Assembly: GCA_903830985.1 (NCBI GenBank)
Contig: CAIKVZ010000116.1
Span: forward strand, 1 to 64,000
Source of the DNA: an uncultured beta proteobacterium
GTDB taxonomy: Bacteria; Pseudomonadota; Gammaproteobacteria; Burkholderiales; Burkholderiaceae_C
Direction of reading: 5' to 3'
Length of the DNA stretch: 64,000 bases
Below, piece by piece: positions 25,466 through 34,253 of this stretch (position 1 is its first letter; each line of letters opens with the position of its first letter). A model generated the notes under the pieces. The model was not told the DNA's origin. It searched no databases and saw only the letters and a list, made by a program, of their open reading frames with translations. The translations under genes were made by a program, and so were the position numbers.

Positions 25466-27793
25466 TCAGGCCGGCGGCCGCAGTGCCAGGCGCTGAACGC
25501 CATCGGGCCACCAGGACTGAGGCAGCAAGCCCCGCACCCGCGCGCCGGCAAAGCGATCGTCCATCAGGTAAAGCACGCCCTGATCCTGCGGCGTGCGGAT
25601 CACGCGGCCGGCTGCCTGGACGACCTTTTGCAGCCCCGGGTAGAGGTAGGTGTAGTCGTAACCCTGACCCAGAAGCTCCTGCATGCAGCGGCTGATCTGC
25701 TCGTTCACCGCATTGAGCTGAGGCAGTCCGAGCGTGGCAATGAAAGCGCCGCGCAGGCGCGTTCCCGGCAGGTCTATGCCTTCGCCAAAGGCCCCGCCCA
25801 GCACGGCGAAGGCGATGCCCTGCCCATCCACCACAAAGCGCGCCAGAAAGGCCCTACGCTGGCCCTCGTCCATGCCCCGTTCCTGTTGCCAGAGAGGAAT
25901 TCCCGGGGACGTTTCGGCCAGCAGCTCAGCGGCATTGCGCAGGTAGTCGAAGCTGCTGAAAAAAGCCAGGTAGTTGCCCGGTTGCCGGCGGTATTGATCG
26001 GCCATGAGCTGCACCAGACCCGGCAACGAAGCCTGGCGGTCGGCGTAACGGGTGGAGAGCTGGCTGGCCACATGCACTTGCAACTGTCCCGGGTCGAAGG
26101 GCGAGGGCAGGTCCAGCCAGACCGTGGTCTCGGGCAGACCCAGCAGATCCAGCACATAGTGGGGCGGACTCAGTGTGGCCGAGAACAGCGTGGCCGAATG
26201 CGCCGCGGCCCAGCGCTCCTTGAGCAGCGGCGCCGGCACGACGTTGCGCAGGCACAGGCGGGAACTGACCGCCTTGCGGCCTGGCTCACGCGAAACATCG
26301 AACAAGGCGTGCGCACCGTGCATTTCGGCGACGCGCAAAAAATGTATGGCGGCAAAATAGCAGCGCTGCAGGTCCGCACCCAGGGGCGTGCGCTGATCGG
26401 CCAGTTGAACGCCGACTTTCTGCACCCAGTGGTGCAGCGCGTCGATGAACTTCTGCGGCAAACCCTCCAAAACCTGGTAGGCCTGAAGCTGGTCCTTCAG
26501 CAGGGCGTTCCACTGCCGGTGCACGCGGTCCAGGGGCTTCTTCAAACCGGCGGGAACGTCCTGACGCAGCCAGCGCCATGCGTTCTGCTCGAGCTCGGCC
26601 GTGTACATCTGGCGGCTGCGCTCGACCAGGTTGTGCGCCTCGTCCAGCAGCAGGCTGACCTTCCAGCCCTCGCTCAGCGTAAGCCGATAGAGCTGGGCAT
26701 TGAGATCGAAAAAATGGTTGTAGTCGCCCACCACCACGTCGCTCCAGCGCAGCATTTCCTGACCCAGGTAATAGGGGCAGACGGCATGCGCCAGCGCGAC
26801 TTCACGCAGGTTCTGCCGGTTCAGCATGGGCGACTGCAAGGCAGCTTGTCGCGCGGCTGGCAGGCGATCGTAAAAGCCCTTGGCCAGCGGGCAGGATTCG
26901 CCATGGCAGGCCAGTTCCGGGTGCTCACAGGCCTTGTCCCGGGCCACCAGTTCCAGCACCCGCAGGGGCCTTGCAAAGGCCCCCTGGATACGCCGCATGG
27001 CGTCCAGCGCCAGCTGGCGCCCCGGTGTCTTGGCCGTCAGGTAGAACAGCTTGTCCAGCCCCTGTCCCGGGCTGGCCTTGAGTGCGGGAAACAGCGTGGC
27101 CATGGTCTTGCCAATGCCGGTCGGTGCCTGGGCCAGCAGGCAGCGCCCACCGCTGTTGGCCCGGTACACGGCTTCGGCCAGGGCGCGCTGGCCGGCACGG
27201 AAATCCTCATGCGGAAATTGCAGCTGCGTCAGCGCCAGGTCGCGCGCCCTGCGGTGCGCCAGCTCCTGATCGGCCCAGTGCAGGAAGCGCTCGCACAGGC
27301 CGGCAAAGAACTGCTGCAGCGCGGCGGCGCTGTGGTGCTCGACGAGTTCGGACTCCTGCTGGCTCACGATGTCGAAATACACCAACACCACGTCGATCTG
27401 CGCCAGCCCAAAAAGCTCACAGCTGAGCCAGGCATAGACCTTGGCCTGCGCCCAGTGCAGGAAGCGGTGGTTGGCCGGCTGCAGCGCCAGGTCTCCGCGG
27501 TGCGTCTTGATCTCTTCCAGCCGCAGGCGCTGCGGGTCGTAGCCGTCGGCCCGTCCCCGCACCCGCAAATGACGGTAACTGCCGCTCAGCGCGAGCTCTC
27601 GCTGGTAGTGCGCCGGGCGCCGTGAAGTGACCGTGGTGTGGCCAGCGATGCCCTCGAGCGCCGAAGGCGAGGGTGTGAAACGCAGGTCCAAGTCGCCCTG
27701 CTTGGCCGTGAACTCGCACAGCGCACGCACGGAGACGGTGTAGCTGACCGCAGGCGCAACAGGCGAGGAAGGGGATACGGGCGCGCTGTCCAT
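25466..27793 (-). CDS. XPD/DinG-type DNA helicase with N-terminal nuclease-like domain
   Basis: The 775-residue protein is a superfamily 2 5'-3' DNA helicase. Residues about 20-180 resemble a Cas4-like PD-(D/E)XK domain, with GRADGYDPQRLRLEEIKTHR giving the Asp and ExK residues. The helicase core starts near 210: Walker A QAPTGIGKTMATLF, then an Fe-S cluster region (cysteines in DKACEHPELACHGESC and in AVCPYYLG), the DEAH box LLLDEAHN, and C-terminal motifs LAFFSSFDYL and VVQAAGRVIRTPQDQGV. It should unwind repair intermediates. It diverges from the nuclease-like gene at 27900, and a near-consensus LexA box sits between them, 48 bases before this ATG. Confidence 0.9.
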   Translation of the reverse strand: MDSAPVSPSSPVAPAVSYTVSVRALCEFTAKQGDLDLRFTPSPSALEGIAGHTTVTSRRPAHYQRELALSGSYRHLRVRGRADGYDPQRLRLEEIKTHRGDLALQPANHRFLHWAQAKVYAWLSCELFGLAQIDVVLVYFDIVSQQESELVEHHSAAALQQFFAGLCERFLHWADQELAHRRARDLALTQLQFPHEDFRAGQRALAEAVYRANSGGRCLLAQAPTGIGKTMATLFPALKASPGQGLDKLFYLTAKTPGRQLALDAMRRIQGAFARPLRVLELVARDKACEHPELACHGESCPLAKGFYDRLPAARQAALQSPMLNRQNLREVALAHAVCPYYLGQEMLRWSDVVVGDYNHFFDLNAQLYRLTLSEGWKVSLLLDEAHNLVERSRQMYTAELEQNAWRWLRQDVPAGLKKPLDRVHRQWNALLKDQLQAYQVLEGLPQKFIDALHHWVQKVGVQLADQRTPLGADLQRCYFAAIHFLRVAEMHGAHALFDVSREPGRKAVSSRLCLRNVVPAPLLKERWAAAHSATLFSATLSPPHYVLDLLGLPETTVWLDLPSPFDPGQLQVHVASQLSTRYADRQASLPGLVQLMADQYRRQPGNYLAFFSSFDYLRNAAELLAETSPGIPLWQQERGMDEGQRRAFLARFVVDGQGIAFAVLGGAFGEGIDLPGTRLRGAFIATLGLPQLNAVNEQISRCMQELLGQGYDYTYLYPGLQKVVQAAGRVIRTPQDQGVLYLMDDRFAGARVRGLLPQSWWPDGVQRLALRPPA

Positions 27794-27840
27794 CTAAGAA
27801 AGGGCGATTTGGACTGTGGTCGTCAAAGCAGTCCATGTTA

Positions 27841-27856
27841 CTGTATAAATACGCAG
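27841..27856. promoter_or_regulatory. Probable LexA (SOS) box shared by two divergent genes
   Basis: CTGTATAAATACGCAG matches the CTGT-N8-ACAG SOS consensus with one mismatch (GCAG for ACAG), has an AT-rich centre and is preceded by TA as in strong boxes. It lies 48 bp before the helicase ATG and 44 bp before the nuclease-like ATG, where it would cover both promoters. DinG is a known SOS gene in E. coli; control here is inferred. Confidence 0.6.
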
Positions 27857-27899
27857 GCCAAATTCTTTGCCTGCTCACCTCGCATCTTCACCCTTGCCC

Positions 27900-28673
27900 A
27901 TGATGACCGAATCCGTGCCCGCCATATCAACTACCGATCTGAACCGACGCCACCATCAGCGCCTGCGCGAGATCTACCGATCGGCTGGCTGGCCGTGCCA
28001 GGACATGCTGGAAATCGAGTTGCTGGCGGCCGGCCTGCTGCAGCGCATCCACTCCGCCGCGGGGCACGAAACGCTGCGCGTCACCGACAGCGGCGTGGCC
28101 CAACTGGCGCAGGCCTTTGCCCGCAACAAGGCCGTGCGCTCGGCGCATGAAGCGCTGGTGGAGCAGGTCGCCACGGAGATGGGGCGTGATGGCCGCGTGG
28201 TGTGGCGCGGCTTGAGTCTGCGGGTCCAGGTGCAGCTGGATGGGAGCGAGGTCGACACCGCGCCCCCTTGGCGCATGGCCTGCCCGGATGTGTTCTCGGT
28301 CCGCAACACCACGGTGGAGGCCTATCTCGCGCCCGTGGTGCACGAGATTAAAGTCAGCCGGGCCGACCTGCTGGGCGACCTGAAAAAGCCGGAGAAACGC
28401 GCCGCCTACCTGGGGCTGGGCGGCGAATGCTGGTACGTGCTGGGCCAAACGGCCAAAGGCCGGCCCATTGCCGAAGCCGAGGAAATCCCGACCGAGTGCG
28501 GCGTCCTGCTGTGCCAGGACGGTCGCCTGATCGTGGCACGGCCGGCTCCGCGACGGCCCCTGGACAAGCTGCCATTTCACGTCTGGATGGCGCTGGCCAA
28601 GGCCATGCCTGCGGCGCTTGACGAAGAGCGCGCCCAGGCGCCACTGGAAGCCTGGTCCGACCACCCAGATTGA
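27900..28673 (+). CDS. PD-(D/E)XK-like protein, probable DNA repair factor
   Basis: A 257-residue cytoplasmic protein. The central part has ACPDVFSVRNTTVEAY, VVHEIKVSRADLLGDLKKPE and LGLGGECWYVLG. This is an Asp, then ExK, pattern typical of restriction-endonuclease-like folds such as MmcB-type repair proteins; catalytic activity is inferred. The N-terminal 110 residues are helical (RHHQRLREIYRSAGWPCQDM) and could bind DNA. The start is ATG 27900 or the adjacent ATG 27903. Pairing with the divergent DinG-type helicase and a shared SOS box argues for a damage-repair role. I cannot name a specific family. Confidence 0.65.
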   Translation: MMTESVPAISTTDLNRRHHQRLREIYRSAGWPCQDMLEIELLAAGLLQRIHSAAGHETLRVTDSGVAQLAQAFARNKAVRSAHEALVEQVATEMGRDGRVVWRGLSLRVQVQLDGSEVDTAPPWRMACPDVFSVRNTTVEAYLAPVVHEIKVSRADLLGDLKKPEKRAAYLGLGGECWYVLGQTAKGRPIAEAEEIPTECGVLLCQDGRLIVARPAPRRPLDKLPFHVWMALAKAMPAALDEERAQAPLEAWSDHPD

Positions 28674-28683
28674 AGCGAACGCC

Positions 28684-29346
28684 ATGACACCCTCACCGAA
28701 CGATGCCAGGCAGTACAGTGCAGCGGCCGAGCGAAACCGTCAGCCCCTTCTGCAAGCCTTGCAGACACTGCTGCCAGCAAAGGGCCTGGCGTTGGAGATC
28801 GCCAGCGGCACGGGGCAGCACGCAGCGTGGTTTGCCGCGGGCTTGCCGGGCTGGATCTGGCAAACCAGCGACGCCGACGACTCCGGCTTTGCCTCGATCC
28901 GTGCCTGGTGCGCTGACACCAGCGCGCACAAGGTGCGTGCGCCTGTGCGGCTGGACGTGCTGGCGCCCGTCTGGCCGTCGGATGCCGAGCCGTTCGAGCA
29001 GGATTTCGACGCCGTTTTCTGCGCCAATATGCTGCCCATCGCGCCATGGCCCACCTGCGCGGCGCTGATGCGGGGTGCCGCCAGGCACCTGCGGTCCGAC
29101 GGTCTGCTCCTCACCTACGGGCCCTACCTCGAGGACGATGTGCCCACGGCGCCAGGCAACCTGGCTTTCGACCAGAGTTTGCGCGAGCGCAACCCGGCTT
29201 GGGGCATACGCCGTCTGGACGACGTGAAGCTGCAGGCCAGGCTTGCCGGTCTGCAGTGCAGGGAGCGCATTCAACTGCCGTCCAACAACCTGCTGCTGGT
29301 GTTCGAACGGTCTGCGCGCAACGGAAATTTCACGCCACCGATGTAG
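28684..29346 (+). CDS. SAM-dependent methyltransferase of the DUF938 family
   Basis: A 220-residue class I methyltransferase-like protein. It opens with DARQYSAAAERNRQPLLQAL, a DUF938 hallmark, followed by the SAM-binding motif ALEIASGTGQHAAWFAAGLP (about residues 36-55). Further family segments are FDAVFCANMLPIAPW, GLLLTYGPYLEDDV and the C-terminal LPSNNLLLVFER. The substrate is unknown for the family as far as I know. ATG 28684 follows the nuclease-like gene by 10 bases, so the two probably form one transcription unit and may share SOS control. Confidence 0.88.
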   Translation: MTPSPNDARQYSAAAERNRQPLLQALQTLLPAKGLALEIASGTGQHAAWFAAGLPGWIWQTSDADDSGFASIRAWCADTSAHKVRAPVRLDVLAPVWPSDAEPFEQDFDAVFCANMLPIAPWPTCAALMRGAARHLRSDGLLLTYGPYLEDDVPTAPGNLAFDQSLRERNPAWGIRRLDDVKLQARLAGLQCRERIQLPSNNLLLVFERSARNGNFTPPM

Positions 29347-29510
29347 CGTTTGTCCCGGCACTGGGCGCCTGACATGACACCGTCCGTCGCGCCAAAACGC
29401 ACTTCTTCGCACGCTTGCGTCATTCGTCTCAATCTGCGTGCGGCGCCTGCACAGCGCCTCTACATTCCCTTCAACAGGCCGCATCGGTCTGACTTTCAAG
29501 GGGAATGAAA

Positions 29511-29669
29511 ATGTCTTACGGATTGAAAAATTTGCACAAGGTCGTGGCGCTGGTGGGCGCAGTGGTGGTTACCGTCGGCGTGCAATTTGCCCTGCTGAGC
29601 GGCTTCGAGCAAATGGCCATCGACGCGCAAACCGCAGCCTCTGTTCCCGATGCTGGCTCGGCCTCATGA
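29511..29669 (+). CDS. Small single-pass membrane or exported protein
   Basis: A 52-residue protein of unknown function. It has a positively charged start (MSYGLKNLHKVV), one hydrophobic stretch (ALVGAVVVTVGVQFALL, about residues 13-29) and a short polar tail ending AGSAS. AAGGGG lies 7 bases before ATG 29511, a good site. A second ATG six bases upstream at 29505 sits too close to that site. The helix could be an uncleaved anchor. It stands between the methyltransferase and the convergent wax-ester synthase gene. Confidence 0.55.
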   Translation: MSYGLKNLHKVVALVGAVVVTVGVQFALLSGFEQMAIDAQTAASVPDAGSAS

Positions 29670-29787
29670 GCCTGCCCGACAGGTGCGCGGCCACACCCTC
29701 ATGCGTCGCGGCGATCCCTCCGACTGGCGCGCGCTGGACCGCCTCGTTGAAGTCAGCTACGCCAGCAAGGCACTGGAAAGCTGGGAT

Positions 29788-31236
29788 TCAACGGTTCCGG
29801 GAAAGTGACATCAATTGCGTCGGCGGGCGTCGCGGCGCGGCTGCGGCCGTGCCCGACTGGCGCTTGACAGCACGCAGCATGGTCTTGAATTCGCGATCAA
29901 ACTGGCGCGTGATGGCCTCCGGGTCCGGGATCAATCGAGCGTCGGCAATCACCGTCAGGGACGCCATACCCCGGTAACTCATGATGCTGATTCCCATGCC
30001 AAGTTGCTGGCCCGGGTGCGGCACCCAGTACATCATGCGCTCGATCGGAACCCCGGCCAGATACAGCGGCGTGCGCGGCCCCGCGACGTTGCTCATGACG
30101 ACACTGGTCTTGCTGCCGAAGATCAGGTTGGCCACATCTTCCAGACCTTTGGGGCCGCGACCGAAGATGTCCAGCAGCAGGCGCATGGCTACCGGTTCGG
30201 CGGAGCGTTTGAGCAGGGCCATACGGTCCCGGGTTGTCGACAGGCGCTGCGTCCAGCGCGACTGCGTCACCGCCAGATCGAGTATCACCAGCCCAAACTC
30301 GTTGCCCAATTCGCCCAGCCGCTCCGGGGGGCGCAGGTCCATCGGAACCATGGCGCGCACCGTCGTGTGCTTGACGTCGACACCACGGCCCCTCAAGTAA
30401 TGGCGCAAGGCCCCGGTCGTGGCGGCGACCAGCACGTCGTTGACCTTGGCGCCGTAATGGGCACCGACGGCCTTGACGTCCTTGATCGCCACAGGGTTCG
30501 ACCAGGCGATGTGCTTGCGCAGACCAAAGTCACCTTTCAAGGGGGATGACGGATCCGGCCATTTCAATAACTCGGCCACCAGCATGCCAGCGCCCGCCAC
30601 GGCCAGCGTGACCTGGTCGACCAAGGCCTGCGGATGAGCCAGAACCTCCAGGGCCTCGCCAGCTGCTGCGCGCGCCGACTTGACGGTCTCCAACGCACTC
30701 ACCAGCGCCCCTGTCTTGGTCCTGTGCACAATGTGTGTTCGGCGCGTCGACGCGTTTGGCTCGGTGGCGCTGGCACGGGTATCAAAGAGCCTTTGCATGA
30801 CCGCCATCATGGCTGTACCGTCACCCAGGCAATGGTGAAAACGCATGATCAAAGCACTGCCACCGTCGACTTGGTCCACCACATGAACTTGCCACAGCGG
30901 CTGCTGGTGATCCAAAGGCGCGCTGGCCAGGTCGGTGATCAGTGCGCGCAAGGCCGCTACATCGTGCGGTGCCGGTAACGACACATGGTGCAGGTGCTGA
31001 TCCATGTCGAACTGGACCACGTCCTCCCAGTACGGTGTCTCCAGCACGAGTCCATGCTCGACCACGCGCTGGTGAAAACGCTCATATCCTGAAAGCCGGT
31101 CCCGGTAGACGGCCCGCACTTTGTCGAAATCAAGCGGGCGCTTCGTCAGCAGGATGCCGGTCACCATGGCCAGGTTGCTGGGGCCATCCATGTGATACCA
31201 GGCGGCGTCCGTCGGGCTCATGGGATTGCGGGACAT
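29788..31236 (-). CDS. Wax ester synthase / diacylglycerol acyltransferase (WS/DGAT)
   Basis: Joins fatty acyl-CoA to a fatty alcohol or diacylglycerol to make storage wax esters or triacylglycerol at the inner membrane. The 482-residue protein has the catalytic HHxxxDG motif HHCLGDG (residues 134-140), the N-terminal MSPTDAAWYHMDGPSNLAMV, the PLWQVHVVDQVDGG segment and C-terminal VVMSNVAGPRTPLYLAG (ND/PLW-type landmarks of WS/DGAT). It follows the universal stress gene by 3 bases, with GGAGG in that gene's end serving its ATG 31236. It is the last gene of a minus-strand run of nine. Confidence 0.92.
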   Translation of the reverse strand: MSRNPMSPTDAAWYHMDGPSNLAMVTGILLTKRPLDFDKVRAVYRDRLSGYERFHQRVVEHGLVLETPYWEDVVQFDMDQHLHHVSLPAPHDVAALRALITDLASAPLDHQQPLWQVHVVDQVDGGSALIMRFHHCLGDGTAMMAVMQRLFDTRASATEPNASTRRTHIVHRTKTGALVSALETVKSARAAAGEALEVLAHPQALVDQVTLAVAGAGMLVAELLKWPDPSSPLKGDFGLRKHIAWSNPVAIKDVKAVGAHYGAKVNDVLVAATTGALRHYLRGRGVDVKHTTVRAMVPMDLRPPERLGELGNEFGLVILDLAVTQSRWTQRLSTTRDRMALLKRSAEPVAMRLLLDIFGRGPKGLEDVANLIFGSKTSVVMSNVAGPRTPLYLAGVPIERMMYWVPHPGQQLGMGISIMSYRGMASLTVIADARLIPDPEAITRQFDREFKTMLRAVKRQSGTAAAAPRRPPTQLMSLSRNR

Positions 31237-31239
31237 GAC

Positions 31240-31710
31240 CTAAGCCTCCACCGATTGGTCGACTCCAGAGGCACGGACCAGGAGCACGGGAACCGGCGCA
31301 GTGCGTGCGATCTGCTCGGCGTCGCTACCCAGCAAAAAGCGGCCGACGCCGCGCCGGCCGTGGGTGCCGAGCACGATCAAATCGGCGCCCCAGGCCTTCG
31401 CCTGTTCAATCACGGTTTCCGATACGCGGCTCACCAAGTCGTCCAGCAGTTTGCTGTCCACCCTGATGCCCTGCGCCTGAACCAGTTCCCTGGCGCCTTT
31501 CAGGACCAACTCGCCGGCCTCCCGAATACGCGGCACCAGATCACCCGCATACACCGCGTAGGGCTCGAAGCCAGTGGCGAAACTCAGGGCATCGGCCACA
31601 TGGATGAGGCGCATCTCGGCGCCGGTGAGCTTGGCCAGCTTGATGGCCTCGTTCAGCCCCTGGGTGGACGTGGTACTGCCGTCGATGGGGACGAGTATGC
31701 GTTGGTACAT
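31240..31710 (-). CDS. Universal stress protein (UspA family)
   Basis: A 156-residue cytoplasmic nucleotide-binding stress protein. MYQRILVPIDGSTTSTQGLN opens the Usp fold. GTHGRRGVGRFLLGSDAEQI holds the ATP-binding G-2x-G-9x-G(S/T) pattern, so it is probably an ATP-binding member. AAGGAG precedes ATG 31710. The wax-ester synthase follows by 3 bases, suggesting joint expression under starvation or redox stress. The gap to the SGNH-like gene upstream is 109 bp, so a separate promoter is possible. Confidence 0.92.
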   Translation of the reverse strand: MYQRILVPIDGSTTSTQGLNEAIKLAKLTGAEMRLIHVADALSFATGFEPYAVYAGDLVPRIREAGELVLKGARELVQAQGIRVDSKLLDDLVSRVSETVIEQAKAWGADLIVLGTHGRRGVGRFLLGSDAEQIARTAPVPVLLVRASGVDQSVEA

Positions 31711-31819
31711 GACCGAACTCCTTGGCTGAACCTGATGCGATGCAAGACAGTGTCGTCCCGTGCGGCAGTACGCTTTTGACAGTTCTCAACACAAAGGAAA
31801 TGCCGCGTCCCTCAGGGCA

Positions 31820-32779
31820 TCACCTCGGCCCGTCCGGTGAGCGACCGGCAGTGAGCAGGGGCAGGAGATCGAGCTTGAGAAATTCCGTCAACCCGTCCCG
31901 ATTCAGGTGGTCGGTATCGAAATAGCGGTCCGATTCGCTGATCCGGTTTGAAAAGTCGTGCAAGGAAACGCCATGGGGCCTGAGCACTTGCGCCAACGCC
32001 TGGTCGAACGCGCTCTCATCGACCAATTGGCTGTAGAACAAGGTCGGAAGCGGCATCTTGATCACCGCCACGTCGATGCCTTCCTTTTGAGCCCTGTCGA
32101 TAAGCATCGACAGCTGATCCAGGTAGCGGGACAAGGCCTGCGGCAAACGCTTGTCCGGATAGAGGTATTCGATGCGTTTCTTCACGGCGCTGGGAGAGGG
32201 ACGGTAGGCACGTTCAAACTGGGTCTCACCTTCCCACAAATCGGGCTGGAAGCGCTCACGGTTGTTGATCTTGGAGAAGCCGCTGACGTAGTCCAGGAGG
32301 GCACGACCATCCACCCCCTCGTATTCAACGTACTCCACCAGGCGCTGGGCGATGGCTGGCTCCAGTGGCGTACGGCGCAGCAGCTTGCCGTCGGAAAAAC
32401 GCTCTTCGTTCCAGACGCGCGAATAGAACGCGAATGAATCCACCACATAGAGCAGATGGCGCGCACGCCGCGCGCGCAGGAAATGCTCGAACACGAAGCG
32501 GTTGTAGAGCGGCCCGGCGCCAGGTGCCGCCAGGTTCAGTACGTGCAACTGCGTCTGCTGTTGCATCTGCGCGTTGAAATCGTCGAAATCCAGCGGCATG
32601 GCGTGGGATGCGCCCAGAATCACCCAGTCAAAAGTGTCGACAGGTGCTTTGGCGATCTTGAAGAAGGGATTGCTGTGCGCCGTTTGCTGCACCAGTCGCT
32701 CGGCAGCGTAGAAACAACCGGCATAGAGAAGCAGGCCGATGGTGATGAAAAAGAGGGCTGATTTGGCGAGGCGTTGCAT
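31820..32779 (-). CDS. SGNH-like (AlgJ/AlgX-type) partner of the MBOAT protein
   Basis: The 319-residue protein has an N-terminal signal anchor (LAKSALFFITIGLLLYAGCF, residues 4-23) and a periplasmic domain. The domain shows an SGNH-hydrolase-like start (FDWVILGASHAMPLDFDDFN, serine in GASH) and an end with SDRYFDTDHLNRDGLTEF, where Asp and His complete a possible triad. Such proteins work with AlgI-type acyltransferases to place acyl groups on exported polymers. The gene lies 3 bases after the MBOAT stop. The acceptor is unknown. Confidence 0.72.
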   Translation of the reverse strand: MQRLAKSALFFITIGLLLYAGCFYAAERLVQQTAHSNPFFKIAKAPVDTFDWVILGASHAMPLDFDDFNAQMQQQTQLHVLNLAAPGAGPLYNRFVFEHFLRARRARHLLYVVDSFAFYSRVWNEERFSDGKLLRRTPLEPAIAQRLVEYVEYEGVDGRALLDYVSGFSKINNRERFQPDLWEGETQFERAYRPSPSAVKKRIEYLYPDKRLPQALSRYLDQLSMLIDRAQKEGIDVAVIKMPLPTLFYSQLVDESAFDQALAQVLRPHGVSLHDFSNRISESDRYFDTDHLNRDGLTEFLKLDLLPLLTAGRSPDGPR

Positions 32780-32782
32780 GGC

Positions 32783-34234
32783 TCAGAACTGCATGTAGAT
32801 GAACTCATGCGTCTGCCACCGCCCAAGGGTCAGCAGGCCAAAGATCGCCAGATAGCACAGAGCCCAGCGCAGCACCACGGGAGCCTGCGCCAGCCGCTGG
32901 AAAATCGACTTGCGTTCATCGACGATCTCGACGGCAATCAGCACCGTGATCAAGGCAAATGCGATGCAGTGGTCGGTCGTGAAGGGGAATCGCGAAAGCA
33001 GCGCGGGAATCTCAGTGAGGTTCAGGCTGATCTTTTTCAGTATCAGCCAGGCTGAGTCGATCGACTTCGCGCGAAAGAAGACCCAGCTGATGGCAATAAG
33101 GTGAAAGGTCAGCAGGATGCGTAGAACGCGCAAAGTCGAACTGCGACTGAGCTTGGGGAAACGGTCTGCAACCATCCGCCACAGCGGATCCGTGGCCAAT
33201 CCCGCCCACTGGTATGCGCCGTTCAATGCGCCCCATACCAAAAACGTCCAGCCGACCCCGTAGCCCAGTCCGGCGTGCCACAAGCCGCTGGCGATGAACA
33301 CCAGCATCAGGTTCAGGTACTGACGAAGCACTCCGCAGCGACTGCCGCCCAGCGGGATGTAGAGGTAATTGCGAAACCAGCGGCCCAGCGAGATGTGCCA
33401 GCGCTCCCCCCAGAATTCAGCCGTTCTTTGGGCCAGATAAGGGCGGCGAAAGTTTTCCATCAGTTGCAGTCCGAACAGCATCGAGACGCCAATGGCGATG
33501 TCGCTGTAGCCGGAAAAATCGCAGTAAATCTGAAAGGAAAAAAAATACACGGCCAACAGCAGGTCCATTGGAGAGGCAAAGGCCGCGATGCCAAAAGTCC
33601 GGTCTACCAGGGGCGCCAAGTTGTCGGCCACCACGACCTTCTTGATGAGTCCCCAGCCGATCAACTGACATCCCAACACCAGTCGCTCGGGCGTTGACAT
33701 CAGGCCGGCCAATAACTGCGGCAAAAAGTTCGTAGCACGCTCGACGGGGCCGGCAAGTATCTTCGGGAACCAGGCGAGATAGAGTGCGGTCTGGCCCAGG
33801 CCGCACTGTTGCTGGATACGCCGTGCATAGCTGTCCACCAGAAAGCCCACGGCAGAGAACGCGTAGAACGAATAACCTGCGGGCGCCGTGACGGACAGGC
33901 GCGGCAACGATAGGCCCAGGTCAGCAGCATTCGCCTGTGCCGCGATGAAGTCATAGAACTTGAATACAACCAGCGAGCCGATGACCAGCACCAGGCCGGC
34001 GGCCAGGAGTTGGCGGCGCGAACGCACTTGCGTTGTGCGCTGCATGGCCTGCGCGCAGCCCCAGACGAGCAACGTCACCGCACCCAGGTACAGGAGATTG
34101 ACGGGTCGATCTGCGCCGTAGAAGACGTAGCTCGCGATCAGCAAAGCGAGCCACCGTTTCGACGCGGGAAGCAGCGCGAACAGCGCCAACGCGACCGGTA
34201 GAAAAATGAAAAATTCGAGCGACGTGAACAGCAT
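32783..34234 (-). CDS. MBOAT-family O-acyltransferase (AlgI-like)
   Basis: A 483-residue inner-membrane protein with about 10-12 helices. It shows the AlgI/DltB landmarks: start MLFTSLEFFIFLPVALALFA, FPKILAGPVERATNFLPQL, FQIYCDFSGYSDIAIGVSML, RWHISLGRWFRNYLYIPLGG and the catalytic histidine region ASGLWHAGLGYGVGWTFLVW. It should carry an acyl (probably acetyl) group across the membrane to a periplasmic acceptor, helped by the SGNH-like protein behind it. It follows the second cytochrome-like gene by 19 bases. No polysaccharide polymerase or export genes are nearby, so the acceptor is open. Confidence 0.9.
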   Translation of the reverse strand: MLFTSLEFFIFLPVALALFALLPASKRWLALLIASYVFYGADRPVNLLYLGAVTLLVWGCAQAMQRTTQVRSRRQLLAAGLVLVIGSLVVFKFYDFIAAQANAADLGLSLPRLSVTAPAGYSFYAFSAVGFLVDSYARRIQQQCGLGQTALYLAWFPKILAGPVERATNFLPQLLAGLMSTPERLVLGCQLIGWGLIKKVVVADNLAPLVDRTFGIAAFASPMDLLLAVYFFSFQIYCDFSGYSDIAIGVSMLFGLQLMENFRRPYLAQRTAEFWGERWHISLGRWFRNYLYIPLGGSRCGVLRQYLNLMLVFIASGLWHAGLGYGVGWTFLVWGALNGAYQWAGLATDPLWRMVADRFPKLSRSSTLRVLRILLTFHLIAISWVFFRAKSIDSAWLILKKISLNLTEIPALLSRFPFTTDHCIAFALITVLIAVEIVDERKSIFQRLAQAPVVLRWALCYLAIFGLLTLGRWQTHEFIYMQF

Positions 34235-34253
34235 GTTTCACTGCCGGAGATCG

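Noticed and set aside
29650-29808. Possible 52-residue plus-strand protein (ending ESWDSTVPGK) overlapping the small membrane protein and the end of the WS/DGAT gene
   Set aside because: The codon pattern of the second half looks plausible, but there is no ribosome-binding site, it overlaps two better genes, and no family is recognisable.
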